A DNA stretch of 64,000 bases from Mycolicibacterium arenosum (GTDB lineage Bacteria; Actinomycetota; Actinomycetes; Mycobacteriales; Mycobacteriaceae), in the NCBI RefSeq assembly GCF_024320865.1, contig NZ_JANDBD010000002.1, forward strand, positions 558,001 through 622,000, read 5' to 3'. Below, one piece after another: positions 34,960 through 43,791 of the stretch. The notes under the pieces are model-generated. The model had not been told where the DNA came from. It worked only from the letters and a program-made list of their open reading frames with translations, and searched no databases. Made by a program: the position numbers and the translations under genes. Each line of letters starts with the position of its first letter. Within the stretch, counting starts at the first letter, position 1.

Positions 34960-35002
34960 AATCGCCCGTGTCGGCGGCGGTGCTCGCGTAGGGTCCGGCG
35001 CT

Positions 35003-35872
35003 ATGACGGGTCACGCACGGTCCGGGACCGCCGAGGACGTCCCTCCCATCGACGACTGGAACCGACTGCTCGACGGCCGGGTCGCCGTCGTCACCGGCGG
35101 AGGCGACGGCGTCGGAGCCGGGATCGTGAGGCTGTTCGCGCAGCACGGCGCCCACGTCGAAGTCGCCGAGATCGACGCGACGCGAGCCGAGCGCATCCGC
35201 GCCGAGGTGACCGCAGCGGGCGGGAGCATCCGCAGCCACGTCGTCGACGTCACCTCCGATGCCGACGTCGCCCGTCTCGCTGAGGCGGTGCTCGCCGCCC
35301 ACGGCCGCGTCGACGTCCTGGTCAACAACGTCGGCGACTACCGCCCGCTGGTGCCGTTCGCGCAGTCCACACCGGACTCCTGGCAGGCCATCTACAACGT
35401 CAACCTGCGCCACGTGTTCGCCGTGACAAGGGCATTCGTGCCGACGATGACCGACGCGCGCTCGGGCAGTATCGTCACCGTGCACTCCGTCGAGGGCATG
35501 CGCGGCTACCCGAAGGATCCGGTCTACGGCGCGATGAAGGCGGCCGCGGCGCACTTCACCACGTGCCTGGCGGTCGACCTGGGCAGGCACGGCATCCGGG
35601 TCAACGGGATCGGCACCGACCTGGCGCAGACCCCGCAGGTCGACTACCTGACCGGCTACGAGGACGACGCTGCTCTGTGGGCCTCCTGGGCGCCGGTGGG
35701 CCGAGTCGGCTGGCCCGAGGACCAGGCCAGGGTGGCACTGTTTCTCGCCTCCGACCTGTCGTCCTTCGTGACGGGGCACAACATCCCGGTCGACGGCGGC
35801 ACGAAAGCCGGTGGTGGATGGCTGTTCTCGCCGCGGGAGGATCGCTTCGTCAACCGTTCGAGGCACCTGTGA
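35003..35872 (+). CDS. short-chain dehydrogenase/reductase
   Basis: A 289-residue SDR with cofactor motif VVTGGGDGVGAG, NNVG in place of NNAG, catalytic Ser in TVHSVEGM and YGAMKAAAAHF for the Tyr-Lys pair. The C-terminal VTGHNIPVDGGTKAGGGW is family typical. It overlaps the next flavoprotein by four bases (GTGA), so the two probably act in one pathway, perhaps on a steroid- or terpenoid-like alcohol or ketone. Confidence 0.9.
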   Translation: MTGHARSGTAEDVPPIDDWNRLLDGRVAVVTGGGDGVGAGIVRLFAQHGAHVEVAEIDATRAERIRAEVTAAGGSIRSHVVDVTSDADVARLAEAVLAAHGRVDVLVNNVGDYRPLVPFAQSTPDSWQAIYNVNLRHVFAVTRAFVPTMTDARSGSIVTVHSVEGMRGYPKDPVYGAMKAAAAHFTTCLAVDLGRHGIRVNGIGTDLAQTPQVDYLTGYEDDAALWASWAPVGRVGWPEDQARVALFLASDLSSFVTGHNIPVDGGTKAGGGWLFSPREDRFVNRSRHL

Positions 35873-37404
35873 AGGCGCTCGACGAAGTCGTCGACGTCCT
35901 GGTCGTCGGCTCGGGCGGCGGTGGGGTCACCGGTGCGTACACCGCTGCGCGCGAGGGGCTTTCAGTCGCGCTGGTGGAGGCGAGTGCACTCTTCGGCGGC
36001 ACGACGGCCTACTCCGGCGGCGGCGGCATGTGGTTCCCCTGCAACCCCGTGCTGGTCAGGGCCGGCGTCGACGACACCCTCGACGAGGCGTTCGAGTACT
36101 TCCACAACGTCGTCGGCGACCGCACTCCGGTCGAACTGCAGGAGGCCTACGTCCGCGGGGGCGCCGCGCTGATCGAATACCTCGAGCAGGACGAGCGATT
36201 CGCGTTCAAGATCCTGCCGTGGCCGGACTACTACGGCACGGTGCCGGGCGCGCGCGCCGACGGGATGCGGCACATCGTGTCCAAGGCCGTTCCCGACGAG
36301 AGGCTGGGTCGATTCGCCGGCCGGGTCCGCGGCCCACTCGACCACGAACGCCTGGGGGCGTCGCAGCCCGACCTCCTCACCGGCGGGCGCGCGCTGATCG
36401 GCCGATTCCTCGCCGCAATGGCCGGGAACGACGCCGTCACAGCACATCTCCACACCCACCTGGTCGACCTGATCGTGGACGACGGCCGGGTGATCGGCGC
36501 CGTCGTCGAGCACGAGGGCGAGAGCCGCGTGATCCGCGTCCGGCGCGGCGTGCTGCTCGCGGCGGGCGGCTTCGAGCAGAACCAGGCGATGCGAGACGAA
36601 TTCGGTGTTCCGGGAAGCGCTTCGGACACGATGGGTGCGCCAGGGTGCACAGGCGCCGCACATCGGGCCGCGATCGCGGCGGGCGCCGCCACCGACCTGA
36701 TGGATCAGGCGTGGTGGTCGCCGGGCCTCATCCACCCGGACGGCCGGGCCGCGTTCGCGCTGTGCTTCGCGGGTGGCATCTTCGTCGACAAGGCGGGTCG
36801 CCGCTTCGTCAACGAGTCCACCGCCTACGACCGGTCGGGCCGGGAGATCCTGCGCGCCATGGCCGCAGGCACCGTCGGGACGCCGTTCTGGATGGTGTAC
36901 GACAGCCGAACCGGTGAGCAGCCGCCGGTGATGGCGACCAACGTGTCGTTCTCGCCGACCGACGAGTACCGATCCGAGGGGCTGTGGCGCGAGGCGGGCA
37001 CGCTGGCCGACCTCGCCGAGCAGATCGGCGTCCCCGCCGACACCCTCGCCGAGACGGTAAGGCGTTTCAACGAACTCGCCGACCGCGACGACGACGAGGA
37101 CTTCGGACGCGGCCGCGAACCCTTCGACCGCGCGTTCATCGGGGCCTCGCCTCTGGTGCCCATCGACACCCCGCCGTACCGCGCAGCGGCGTTCGGGGTG
37201 TCGGACCTCGGGACCAAGGGCGGGTTGCGCACCGACGTGCACGGCAACGTGCTGAACACCGCCGGCGACCCGATCGCCGGTCTCTACGCGGCCGGTAACA
37301 CGATGGCCGCGGTGTCCGGGGAGGCGTATCCCGGCGGTGGCAATCCGATCGGCGCGTCGATGGTGTTCAGCCATCGCGCCGCGCTGCACATGGCTCGGGG
37401 TTAG
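35869..37404 (+). CDS. FAD-binding dehydrogenase, KstD/fumarate reductase-like
   Basis: A 511-residue flavoprotein of the fumarate reductase/3-ketosteroid delta1-dehydrogenase superfamily. The FAD motif is VLVVGSGGGGVTGAYTAAREG, with EASALFGGTTAYSGGGGMW next, and the C-terminal FAD contact GLYAAGNTMAAVSGEAYPGGGNPIG. The latter YPGGGNPIG is typical of KstD-like enzymes. Start GTG overlaps the SDR stop. It may desaturate a cyclic ketone; specificity is not readable. Confidence 0.88.
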   Translation: MKALDEVVDVLVVGSGGGGVTGAYTAAREGLSVALVEASALFGGTTAYSGGGGMWFPCNPVLVRAGVDDTLDEAFEYFHNVVGDRTPVELQEAYVRGGAALIEYLEQDERFAFKILPWPDYYGTVPGARADGMRHIVSKAVPDERLGRFAGRVRGPLDHERLGASQPDLLTGGRALIGRFLAAMAGNDAVTAHLHTHLVDLIVDDGRVIGAVVEHEGESRVIRVRRGVLLAAGGFEQNQAMRDEFGVPGSASDTMGAPGCTGAAHRAAIAAGAATDLMDQAWWSPGLIHPDGRAAFALCFAGGIFVDKAGRRFVNESTAYDRSGREILRAMAAGTVGTPFWMVYDSRTGEQPPVMATNVSFSPTDEYRSEGLWREAGTLADLAEQIGVPADTLAETVRRFNELADRDDDEDFGRGREPFDRAFIGASPLVPIDTPPYRAAAFGVSDLGTKGGLRTDVHGNVLNTAGDPIAGLYAAGNTMAAVSGEAYPGGGNPIGASMVFSHRAALHMARG

Positions 37405-37667
37405 ATCGCGATCTGTTCGGCCCCCGCGCCACGCCACACGTCGACGGCCTGCTGAAGCGGTAGACCCAGTGCGTCGCACAGGCTCACGACCGTCCCGAAG
37501 CTCGGGCTGGGCATTCTGCCGACCTCGATCTTGCGCAACGTCTCCGGGGAGATTCCCGCCTCGCGGGCGATGGCCTCGGGTGCGCGGCCGGCCCGTGCCG
37601 TTCTGATCAGCGTGCCGAGGCGTTGGCCGGCGCGGATCTGGTCGGGGCTCAGCGGGATGCGGACCAT
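37401..37667 (-). CDS. XRE-family regulator of the map gene
   Basis: An 88-residue single-domain HTH protein (LGTLIRTARAGRAPEAIARE and AGISPETLRKIEVGR). ATG 37667 is preferred; an upstream in-frame ATG at 37679 would lie near the operator. It overlaps the 3' end of the flavoprotein by four bases and is divergent from the methionine aminopeptidase, with two CGGTAT-type palindromes in the 86-base gap. Most likely represses itself and map. Confidence 0.85.
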   Translation of the reverse strand: MVRIPLSPDQIRAGQRLGTLIRTARAGRAPEAIAREAGISPETLRKIEVGRMPSPSFGTVVSLCDALGLPLQQAVDVWRGAGAEQIAI

Positions 37668-37681
37668 GGCCGTCAGCATAG

Positions 37682-37732
37682 CCGGTATTTGAATACCGGT
37701 GCTGGTATCGTCGGCACGGTATAAAAATACCG
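37682..37732. promoter_or_regulatory. two palindromic operators between xre and map
   Basis: CCGGTATT-TG-AATACCGG at 37682-37699 and CGGTAT-AAAA-ATACCG at 37717-37732 share the CGGTAT half-site. They fill the divergent promoter and are the expected sites of the XRE protein. Confidence 0.7.
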
Positions 37733-37753
37733 ACCAGATGGAGCGCCACCCGC

Positions 37754-38524
37754 ATGATCGAACTCAAGACGCCCGGCGAGATCGACAAGATGGCCGTCAC
37801 CGGCGAGTTCGTCGGCCACGTGCTGGCCACTCTGGCCGGCGAAGCCGCGCCGGGCGTGAACCTGATGGACCTCGAGCACCGCGCCAGGAAGCTGGTCGCC
37901 GATCGCGGCGCGACATCGTGCTACTGGGACTACTCGCCGTCGTTCGGCCGCGGCCCGTTCCGCAACGTCATCTGCCTCTCAGTCAACGACGCTGTGCTGC
38001 ACGGACTTCCATGGGACTACACGCTGAAGGACGGAGACGTGCTCACCATGGACTTCGCGGTGACGATCGACGGCTGGTCGGCCGACTCCGCGCACACCGT
38101 CATCGTCGGTGCCGCCGACCCCGCCGACACCGCACTCGTCGAGTCCACCCGCCGGGCCCTGGACGCGGCGATAGCGGCGGCCGTGCCCGGCGGCCACCTC
38201 GGTGACATCTCGGCGGCGATCGGTGAGGTGGCGAAGGGGGCCGGCTACGCCGTCAACACCGACTTCGGCGGCCACGGCATCGGCAGGACCATGCACGAGG
38301 ATCCGCACGTTCCGAATCTCGGAAAGCGCGGGCGCGGACTTCCGCTGCGGCCGGGCATGACCCTGGCGCTGGAGCCCTGGTGGGCCCGCGGGACGAACAA
38401 GCTGGCCCATGATCCCGACGGCTGGACGTTGCGCTCGGCGGACGGATCCAACACGGCGCACTCCGAGCACACCATCGCGATCACCGAGCACGGCCCTCGC
38501 GTGCTCACCGCCCGCGCGGCCTAG
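37754..38524 (+). CDS. map: type I methionine aminopeptidase, accessory copy
   Basis: A 256-residue type Ia MetAP removing initiator Met. All five metal ligands are visible: Asp100, Asp111, His174, Glu207 and Glu238, as well as His83 in NDAVLHGLP. There is no N-terminal zinc/SH3 extension. It is unusual in being controlled by a dedicated XRE repressor instead of sitting in the adk-map ribosomal cluster, which suggests an inducible second enzyme. Confidence 0.92.
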   Translation: MIELKTPGEIDKMAVTGEFVGHVLATLAGEAAPGVNLMDLEHRARKLVADRGATSCYWDYSPSFGRGPFRNVICLSVNDAVLHGLPWDYTLKDGDVLTMDFAVTIDGWSADSAHTVIVGAADPADTALVESTRRALDAAIAAAVPGGHLGDISAAIGEVAKGAGYAVNTDFGGHGIGRTMHEDPHVPNLGKRGRGLPLRPGMTLALEPWWARGTNKLAHDPDGWTLRSADGSNTAHSEHTIAITEHGPRVLTARAA

Positions 38525-38946
38525 CGCGCCTGGCAGTCCGCGCACACGCCCCAGTAGGTGACCTCGGCCTCACGGACGCGGAAGCCGGCGTCGTCGCTCG
38601 GCGTCAGGCACGGTACGGCGCCGACGGCGCAGTCGACGTCCTGCACGGCGCCACACGACTCGCAGACGAGGTGGTGGTGGTTGTCGCCGATGCGCCGTTC
38701 GTAGCGCGCGGCGGACCCCGCGGGCTCGAACCGACGGATCAGTCCGGCGCGCGTCAGGTCGTGCAGGACCAGGTAGACGGCCTGCGACGACGTCGCGGGC
38801 AGCGTCGGTGAGATCAGCTCGTAGACCCTCTCGGCCGTCGAGTGCGGCGACTCCTCGAGTGCGCTGAGGACGGCGAGCCGGCCCGACGTCGCCCGGAGAT
38901 CGGCGTCGCGCAACTCCTGCTTGTACCGCTCGACCGAGGTGCTCAT
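38521..38946 (-). CDS. Fur-family regulator (FurA/PerR-like)
   Basis: A 141-residue Fur protein. The winged helix spans residues 12-75 (TSGRLAVLSALEESPHSTAERV), then the HHHLVCESCG zinc/metal segment and C-terminal CxxC (CADC), giving two structural CxxC pairs. It ends four bases into the map stop (convergent). An iron box lies five bases before its ATG, and a TCTTGA repeat typical of FurA sites lies between it and the divergent dps gene, so it probably represses both genes as a peroxide or iron sensor. Confidence 0.9.
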   Translation of the reverse strand: MSTSVERYKQELRDADLRATSGRLAVLSALEESPHSTAERVYELISPTLPATSSQAVYLVLHDLTRAGLIRRFEPAGSAARYERRIGDNHHHLVCESCGAVQDVDCAVGAVPCLTPSDDAGFRVREAEVTYWGVCADCQAR

Positions 38947-38950
38947 GAAC

Positions 38951-38969
38951 TCAGGTTAGCATGACCTAA
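38951..38969 (-). promoter_or_regulatory. IdeR-type iron box before fur
   Basis: Read on the minus strand this 19-mer is TTAGGTCATGCTAACCTGA, 16 of 19 identical to the established IdeR consensus. It lies five bases upstream of the fur start codon, where bound IdeR would block transcription. Confidence 0.6.
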
Positions 38970-38992
38970 CCGTTTTAAGTACTGAGTCATTA

Positions 38993-39009
38993 TCTTGACT
39001 AGTTCAAGA
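38993..39009. promoter_or_regulatory. FurA-type box between fur and dps
   Basis: TCTTGA-CTAGT-TCAAGA, a perfect inverted repeat, resembles the known mycobacterial furA operator (TCTTGACTGATTCCAGA). It is 21 bases before the dps start. Confidence 0.6.
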
Positions 39010-39029
39010 CAGGGTGTACTGTTACCGAT

Positions 39030-39512
39030 ATGACCACCGGAATCGCCACCACGGAATTCGTCGCCTCACCCGTCCTCGCAGCCGACCTGCAGGCCGTCCT
39101 CGTCGAACTGCTCGAACTGCAGGGCCAGGGGAAGCAGGCGCACTGGAACCTCGTCGGACCGCACTTCCGCTCCGTCCACCTCGAACTGGACGAGATCGTC
39201 GACGCGGTCCGCGAGCACGCCGACACCGTCGCCGAGCGGATGCGCGCGCTCAACGCCGTGCCGGACGGCCGCACCCGGACCGTCGCCAACACCACGACGT
39301 TGACCTCGTTCCCCGAGGGTGAAGTGAGCGTGGAGAAGGCGGTCGCAGTCATCGCCGAGCGCCTCGGCTCCGTCGTCGCCGTCATTCGCCGTGTGCACGA
39401 CGACGTCGACGCCGCCGATCCGACGAGCGCCGACATCCTGCACAGCGTCCTGGAGTCGCTCGAGAAGCAGCGGTGGATGCTGGCCTCGCAGCTGCGCCAC
39501 ATCGCGAACTGA
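39030..39512 (+). CDS. dps: Dps-family ferritin-like DNA-protection protein
   Basis: A 160-residue four-helix bundle protein. The Dps ferroxidase signature is in KQAHWNLVGPHFRSVHLELDE (His/Asp/Glu), with the partner subunit supplying the rest. It stores iron and shields DNA under peroxide stress. Divergent from fur with two metal-dependent regulatory sites in the 83-base gap. It ends in ASQLRHIAN. It is followed by a hairpin that reaches the start codon of the kinase. Confidence 0.92.
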   Translation: MTTGIATTEFVASPVLAADLQAVLVELLELQGQGKQAHWNLVGPHFRSVHLELDEIVDAVREHADTVAERMRALNAVPDGRTRTVANTTTLTSFPEGEVSVEKAVAVIAERLGSVVAVIRRVHDDVDAADPTSADILHSVLESLEKQRWMLASQLRHIAN

Positions 39513-39519
39513 CGCACCC

Positions 39520-39553
39520 CACCCCGCCACGCTCTGCTTAGGGTGGCGGGGTG
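39520..39553 (+). terminator. stem-loop between dps and the kinase
   Basis: Arms CACCCCGCCAC and GTGGCGGGGTG pair perfectly (11 bp) around a 12-base loop. There is no U-tract. The right arm contains the kinase GTG start at 39551, so it may both end the dps mRNA and limit kinase translation. Confidence 0.6.
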
Positions 39554-41041
39554 CAGGGTGTGTCGTTCGGGCGGTATCGGCTGGAGGCCCTGCTCGGCCG
39601 CGGCGGGATGGGTGAGGTCTGGCGAGCTCACGACATCGAGACCGATCGCACCGTCGCGCTGAAGCTGCTGCCGGCCAATCTCGCCGATGACGAGCAGTTC
39701 AAGGAGCGCTTCCGTCGCGAAGCCCGCGTCGCCGCGTCGCTGAACGATCCACACGTCGTACCCATCCACGGTTTCGGCGAGATCGACGGCCGGCTGTACG
39801 TCGACATGCGCCTCATCGAGGGGCGCGATCTCGGGGCGATCCTCGACGACGGGGCGCTGCCGCCCGCCACCGCGGTCGCCATCGTCGAACAGATCGGCGC
39901 GGCGCTGCAGGCCGCGCACACCGCGGGTCTGGTCCACCGCGACGTCAAGCCGTCCAACGTCATCGTCACGGACGCGGGCTTCGCGTACCTGATCGACTTC
40001 GGCATCGCCCGTGCGGTGGACGACACCGGCTTGACCAGTACCGGTGTCGCCGTGGGCACGTGGGCGTACATGGCGCCGGAGCGATTCGCCTCCGACCGCT
40101 ACGACCACCGCGCGGACGTGTACTCGCTCGCGTGTGTATTGCATCAGTGCCTGACCGGTCAGCGACCCTTTCCCGGCCAGAGTGCGGAGCGGCAGATGGC
40201 CGGGCACCTGCACACGCCCCCGCCGCGGCCGTCCGCGGTGGTGCGGGGCGTCCCGCGCGCGCTCGACGCGGTGATCGCCCACGGGTTGGCCAAGGATCCC
40301 GCGGCGCGACCGAGTACCGCGAGTGGGTTCGCCGCGGAGGCTCGCGCCGCCCTGGCCGAACCCACCGTGGTTGCGCCGCCGACGCGGCCGCACGAGCAGT
40401 CGTTCGCTCCCGGACCGCTGCCTGCCACGGCTCCCGAACACGGACATCGCAGGACGTGGATCCTCGCGGCGGCGGGCGTCGCGGTGGCGGTCTCCGTCGC
40501 GGTGGTGCTGGCGGTCGGTCTTCGGGGCGGCGGGAGCGACCCGGCGGCGTCGTCGAACGCCCCGGTGACCACCGGGGGCAGGACCACCTCAAAAACGACC
40601 ACGACCACTTCGGGCCCATCGGATCCGAACGCACCCTGGTCGGGGCAGGCGGCGTCGATTGCCGCGAAGTTCCCCGGCCTCATTCCCGCGACGCCGGGTG
40701 GCGAGGGCTATCGGGGAACCAGCATGTGCGCGTTCACGTCCGGCGACGTGGAGGGGGAGATCAACTGCATGGCGAATCAGATGATGTGGGTGACCTGCAA
40801 CACGCTCGACCGCAAGGAGGGGTTCGACACCCTCTACCCGTCGTCGTCATCCGAGGTTCGGGAAGCCGACTGGACGCGCGCCAGCGGGTCGGGCAAGGTG
40901 CGCTGGTACCGCGGGATGGTGAGGTCGTTCGTCGAGGTGATCTTCGACGATCCCGACCGGGACACGTGCGTCGTCACGGCACGGGGAGACGGCACGCCGC
41001 AGGAGCTCTACGACCAGTGGTTCCTCAACGCGCCGATCTGA
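39551..41041 (+). CDS. transmembrane Ser/Thr protein kinase with extracellular Cys-rich domain
   Basis: A 496-residue receptor kinase of the mycobacterial Pkn type. Kinase domain residues 8-270: glycine loop LLGRGGMGEV, Lys38, HRDVKPSN with catalytic Asp131, DFG at 149-151, APE at 175-177. A Pro-rich juxtamembrane segment leads to one membrane helix (about 303-324). The outer ~170 residues begin with a Thr/Ser linker and contain four cysteines (SMCAF, INCMAN, VTCNTL, DTCVV). GTG 39551 is inside a stable hairpin; GTG 39560 is an alternative start. Confidence 0.92.
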   Translation: MQGVSFGRYRLEALLGRGGMGEVWRAHDIETDRTVALKLLPANLADDEQFKERFRREARVAASLNDPHVVPIHGFGEIDGRLYVDMRLIEGRDLGAILDDGALPPATAVAIVEQIGAALQAAHTAGLVHRDVKPSNVIVTDAGFAYLIDFGIARAVDDTGLTSTGVAVGTWAYMAPERFASDRYDHRADVYSLACVLHQCLTGQRPFPGQSAERQMAGHLHTPPPRPSAVVRGVPRALDAVIAHGLAKDPAARPSTASGFAAEARAALAEPTVVAPPTRPHEQSFAPGPLPATAPEHGHRRTWILAAAGVAVAVSVAVVLAVGLRGGGSDPAASSNAPVTTGGRTTSKTTTTTSGPSDPNAPWSGQAASIAAKFPGLIPATPGGEGYRGTSMCAFTSGDVEGEINCMANQMMWVTCNTLDRKEGFDTLYPSSSSEVREADWTRASGSGKVRWYRGMVRSFVEVIFDDPDRDTCVVTARGDGTPQELYDQWFLNAPI

Positions 41042-41048
41042 GCGCGCC

Positions 41049-42239
41049 TCACGCGCCGACCAGTCTCACCGGCAGGTGGTGGTGACGACGGATGATGTTG
41101 TTGACCGCCCACGTCGGTTCGCCCGCCACCTCGATGCGGTCGACGCGGTCGAGCAGTGCATTGAGCATCGCGGTGGTCTCCAGCCGTGCCAGGCCCTGCC
41201 CCGCGCAGGCGTGCGCGCCGTTGCCGAAGCCGACGTGGCGGCCGGAGTCCCGGCGGATGTCGAACGTCTCCGGGTCGTCCCATTCGAGTTCATCGCGGTT
41301 CGCCGACGCGTATATCACCAGGACGCGCGAGCCCGAAGGCAGTGCGACACCGCCTAGTTCGGTATCGGCCCGGACTCCACGGGCGAAAGCGCGCAACGGC
41401 GATTCAACGCGCACGACCTCGTTGACGGCGGAGGTGAGGAGAGTGCGATCGCTCTTCAGCAGCTCCCACTGCTCGGGGTGGGTGGCGAGCAGGTACAACG
41501 CGTTGGAGATGGCGCTGATCGTGGTGTCCAGCGACGGAGCGATGTAATCGACCATCAGCGCGGGCAAGTCGTCGTGCGTCAGCCTCCCCTCATCGGCGAC
41601 CGCCAGCAGTTCGTGGGCCATGCTGCCCTCGAGCACCGTGCGTCGGCGCACCACGCGGCGGGCGAACCGCAACATCTGCAACGTCCGCGGAATGGCTTTC
41701 ACCGCCTGCCGGTTCAGCGGCCCGAGGATGTCGAACGTCGCTCCACCCCAGGCGATCAGGTGCTCACGCCCGTCGCGTGGCCAACCGACCAGATCGGGCA
41801 CGATCGCCAGCGGCAGCACGGTCGCCAGATCGTCGACGCCGTCCACGGTGCCCCGCTTGATGGCGGAGTCGACGACGGCCGCGGCGGCGGCGTCGACACT
41901 TTCGGCGATCGACCGCAGCGCCCGAGGCATCAACCGGTGGGCGACGAGCTTGCGGCGCTGATCGTGCTCGGTGCCGTCGCTGGCGAGGGTGGTGCCGCGG
42001 GAGAGCCGGTTGCTCACCGGGTTCATCGCGACCGACTCGGTCGATCCGAACGTCGCGTCGTCGCGCAGGGTGGCCTTGCATTCGGCGTAGCGCGGCAGTG
42101 CGTACACCCGGTGGCGCGGCAGCCACACGACCGGACCCAGCTCGCGCAGCCGACGGTAGTGCGGGTACGGGTGGAGGATCGCGTCGCGCGTGTAGATGTC
42201 GGGCCGGTAGCTCGGCGTCCCCTTGATCGTCGTGATCAT
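41049..42239 (-). CDS. cytochrome P450, last gene of catabolic operon
   Basis: A 396-residue P450. The I-helix motif has Ser in place of the common Ala/Gly (APSLDTTISA), the ExxR is in NEVVRVESPLR, and the haem Cys345 is in FGNGAHACAGQGLARLE. It overlaps the upstream monooxygenase gene by four bases (ATGA). Together with the monooxygenase, FAH and dioxygenase genes it forms a four-gene operon under a TetR regulator; it probably carries out a preparatory hydroxylation of an aromatic ring compound. Substrate unknown. Confidence 0.93.
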   Translation of the reverse strand: MITTIKGTPSYRPDIYTRDAILHPYPHYRRLRELGPVVWLPRHRVYALPRYAECKATLRDDATFGSTESVAMNPVSNRLSRGTTLASDGTEHDQRRKLVAHRLMPRALRSIAESVDAAAAAVVDSAIKRGTVDGVDDLATVLPLAIVPDLVGWPRDGREHLIAWGGATFDILGPLNRQAVKAIPRTLQMLRFARRVVRRRTVLEGSMAHELLAVADEGRLTHDDLPALMVDYIAPSLDTTISAISNALYLLATHPEQWELLKSDRTLLTSAVNEVVRVESPLRAFARGVRADTELGGVALPSGSRVLVIYASANRDELEWDDPETFDIRRDSGRHVGFGNGAHACAGQGLARLETTAMLNALLDRVDRIEVAGEPTWAVNNIIRRHHHLPVRLVGA

Positions 42240-43789
42240 CGGGCTCTCCTGACGGTGGTGGGGACATGGAACTCCGGCAGGGCCGCGCACACCGCGGCGA
42301 CGTCGTGTCCGGCGCGCATCACGGTGCGATCGGGCCGGATCACGGCGGCGGTGGCGTGGTGACCGCGCAGCCACGCCGCGAGCTCGCCGCGCGCGATGTG
42401 GACCACGGCGCCGCGCCCCTCGACGAGCTCGCGCTGCGCCATCGTGAGCGCGGCGGTGCTGAGCACGGCGAAGCCGGCACCGATTTCGTCGTCGAGCCGA
42501 GAGTCGTTGTCCAGCAGCGAGTTGGGGCACAGTCGACCGATCAGGGCACGGCGTCGCCACGATGTGCGGGCGAGGCCCGATCCGCGCAGCGCCGGCGTCG
42601 CCGAATCGAGCACCCTGGCCCGCAGGCCGGGGAGCAGGTGCATGCGCGGCACGATGAACCGTCGCGCCAGCCGACCGAGCTCGCCGCCGGCGGTCATCGC
42701 GCGGCCGACGTTGAGGGCCAGGCCGATCATGCTGCGCGCGTGCGGTTTCCGCTCCTCCTCGTAGGTCTCGAGGAGCGCGGGCGGCAGCGTTCCGGATAGC
42801 ACGCCGGCCAGCTTCCAGGTCAGGTTCATCGCGTCGCGCAGCCCCGCACCCATGCCCTGACCGACGAACGGCGGGGTCAGGTGGGCGGAGTCGCCGAGTA
42901 GGAACACCCGCCCGTCGCGCCAGCGGTCGGCGAGCTGTGCCCGGAACGTGTACTCCGTGACGCGGACCAGGCGCAGTTCGGCGGTCGCGGCGCCGGCGGT
43001 CCAGGGCCTGATGAGCGGCTCCAGTGCGGCGATCGTGTCGAAGTCGGCGGCGGACTCGTCGTGGTGCAGGCGGAACTCCCAGCGGTAGCGCGTGTCGCCG
43101 ATCCGCATGTACGTGCCCGCACGACGGGGGTCGCACAGCTGGTGCACACCCTCCCACTGACGCAGATCGGCCGATGTCTCGACGTCGACCACCAGCCAGC
43201 GCTGCTCGAACCTCAGGTCGTGCATCGTCGCCCCGATCCTGCTGCGCACCAGGCTGTTCGCCCCGTCGCAGCCCAGCAGGTAGTCGGCGGTCACCGTGTG
43301 CTGTTCGCCGTCGACTCTGCCGACCGCCGTGATGCGGACAGGGCCCTGTCCGTGGGTGGCGATGTCGATAACCTCGACGTCGCCCTTCAGGTCGGCTTGC
43401 GGGTAGCGCTTGAGGTTGGCGCGCAGCAGCGCCTCGAGCTCCGGCTGATCGAACATGTTCGCCTGCGGGAAACCGTGGGCGCGCGCGCCGGGGTCGCGCG
43501 CGAACTCCGCGAGGACGTCGTGGGTGCTGTCGAGCAGCCGCAGCCCCAGCGCGGGCCGGGAGATCGCGGCGAACTCGTCGGCGATACCGAGGCGGGCGAT
43601 GATGCGGTACACCTCGTCGTCCAGGTGCACCGCGCGTGGTTGCGCGTACACGTCGGGCCACCGGTCGAGCACGAGGCTCTCGATGCCGTACTGGGCCAGC
43701 AGCGTCGCGGCGGTGACGCCGGTGGGTCCCGCACCGACGATGACGACGGGGTAGTGGCGATCGCTCGCGTCAACGGCGTTGTCCCCCAT
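42236..43789 (-). CDS. FAD-dependent aromatic monooxygenase (MhpA-like)
   Basis: A 517-residue class A flavin monooxygenase. FAD motif VVIVGAGPTGVTAATLLAQYG, DG motif (LLGCDGANSLVRSRIG) and GD motif (VFLLGDSAHLTPPFVGQGMG). Length and motifs fit 3-(3-hydroxyphenyl)propionate or resorcinol-type hydroxylases that make catechols. It precedes the P450 with four-base overlap and follows the FAH gene by two bases. It should supply the diol for the extradiol dioxygenase at 44727. Confidence 0.92.
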   Translation of the reverse strand: MGDNAVDASDRHYPVVIVGAGPTGVTAATLLAQYGIESLVLDRWPDVYAQPRAVHLDDEVYRIIARLGIADEFAAISRPALGLRLLDSTHDVLAEFARDPGARAHGFPQANMFDQPELEALLRANLKRYPQADLKGDVEVIDIATHGQGPVRITAVGRVDGEQHTVTADYLLGCDGANSLVRSRIGATMHDLRFEQRWLVVDVETSADLRQWEGVHQLCDPRRAGTYMRIGDTRYRWEFRLHHDESAADFDTIAALEPLIRPWTAGAATAELRLVRVTEYTFRAQLADRWRDGRVFLLGDSAHLTPPFVGQGMGAGLRDAMNLTWKLAGVLSGTLPPALLETYEEERKPHARSMIGLALNVGRAMTAGGELGRLARRFIVPRMHLLPGLRARVLDSATPALRGSGLARTSWRRRALIGRLCPNSLLDNDSRLDDEIGAGFAVLSTAALTMAQRELVEGRGAVVHIARGELAAWLRGHHATAAVIRPDRTVMRAGHDVAAVCAALPEFHVPTTVRRAR

Positions 43790-43791
43790 GG

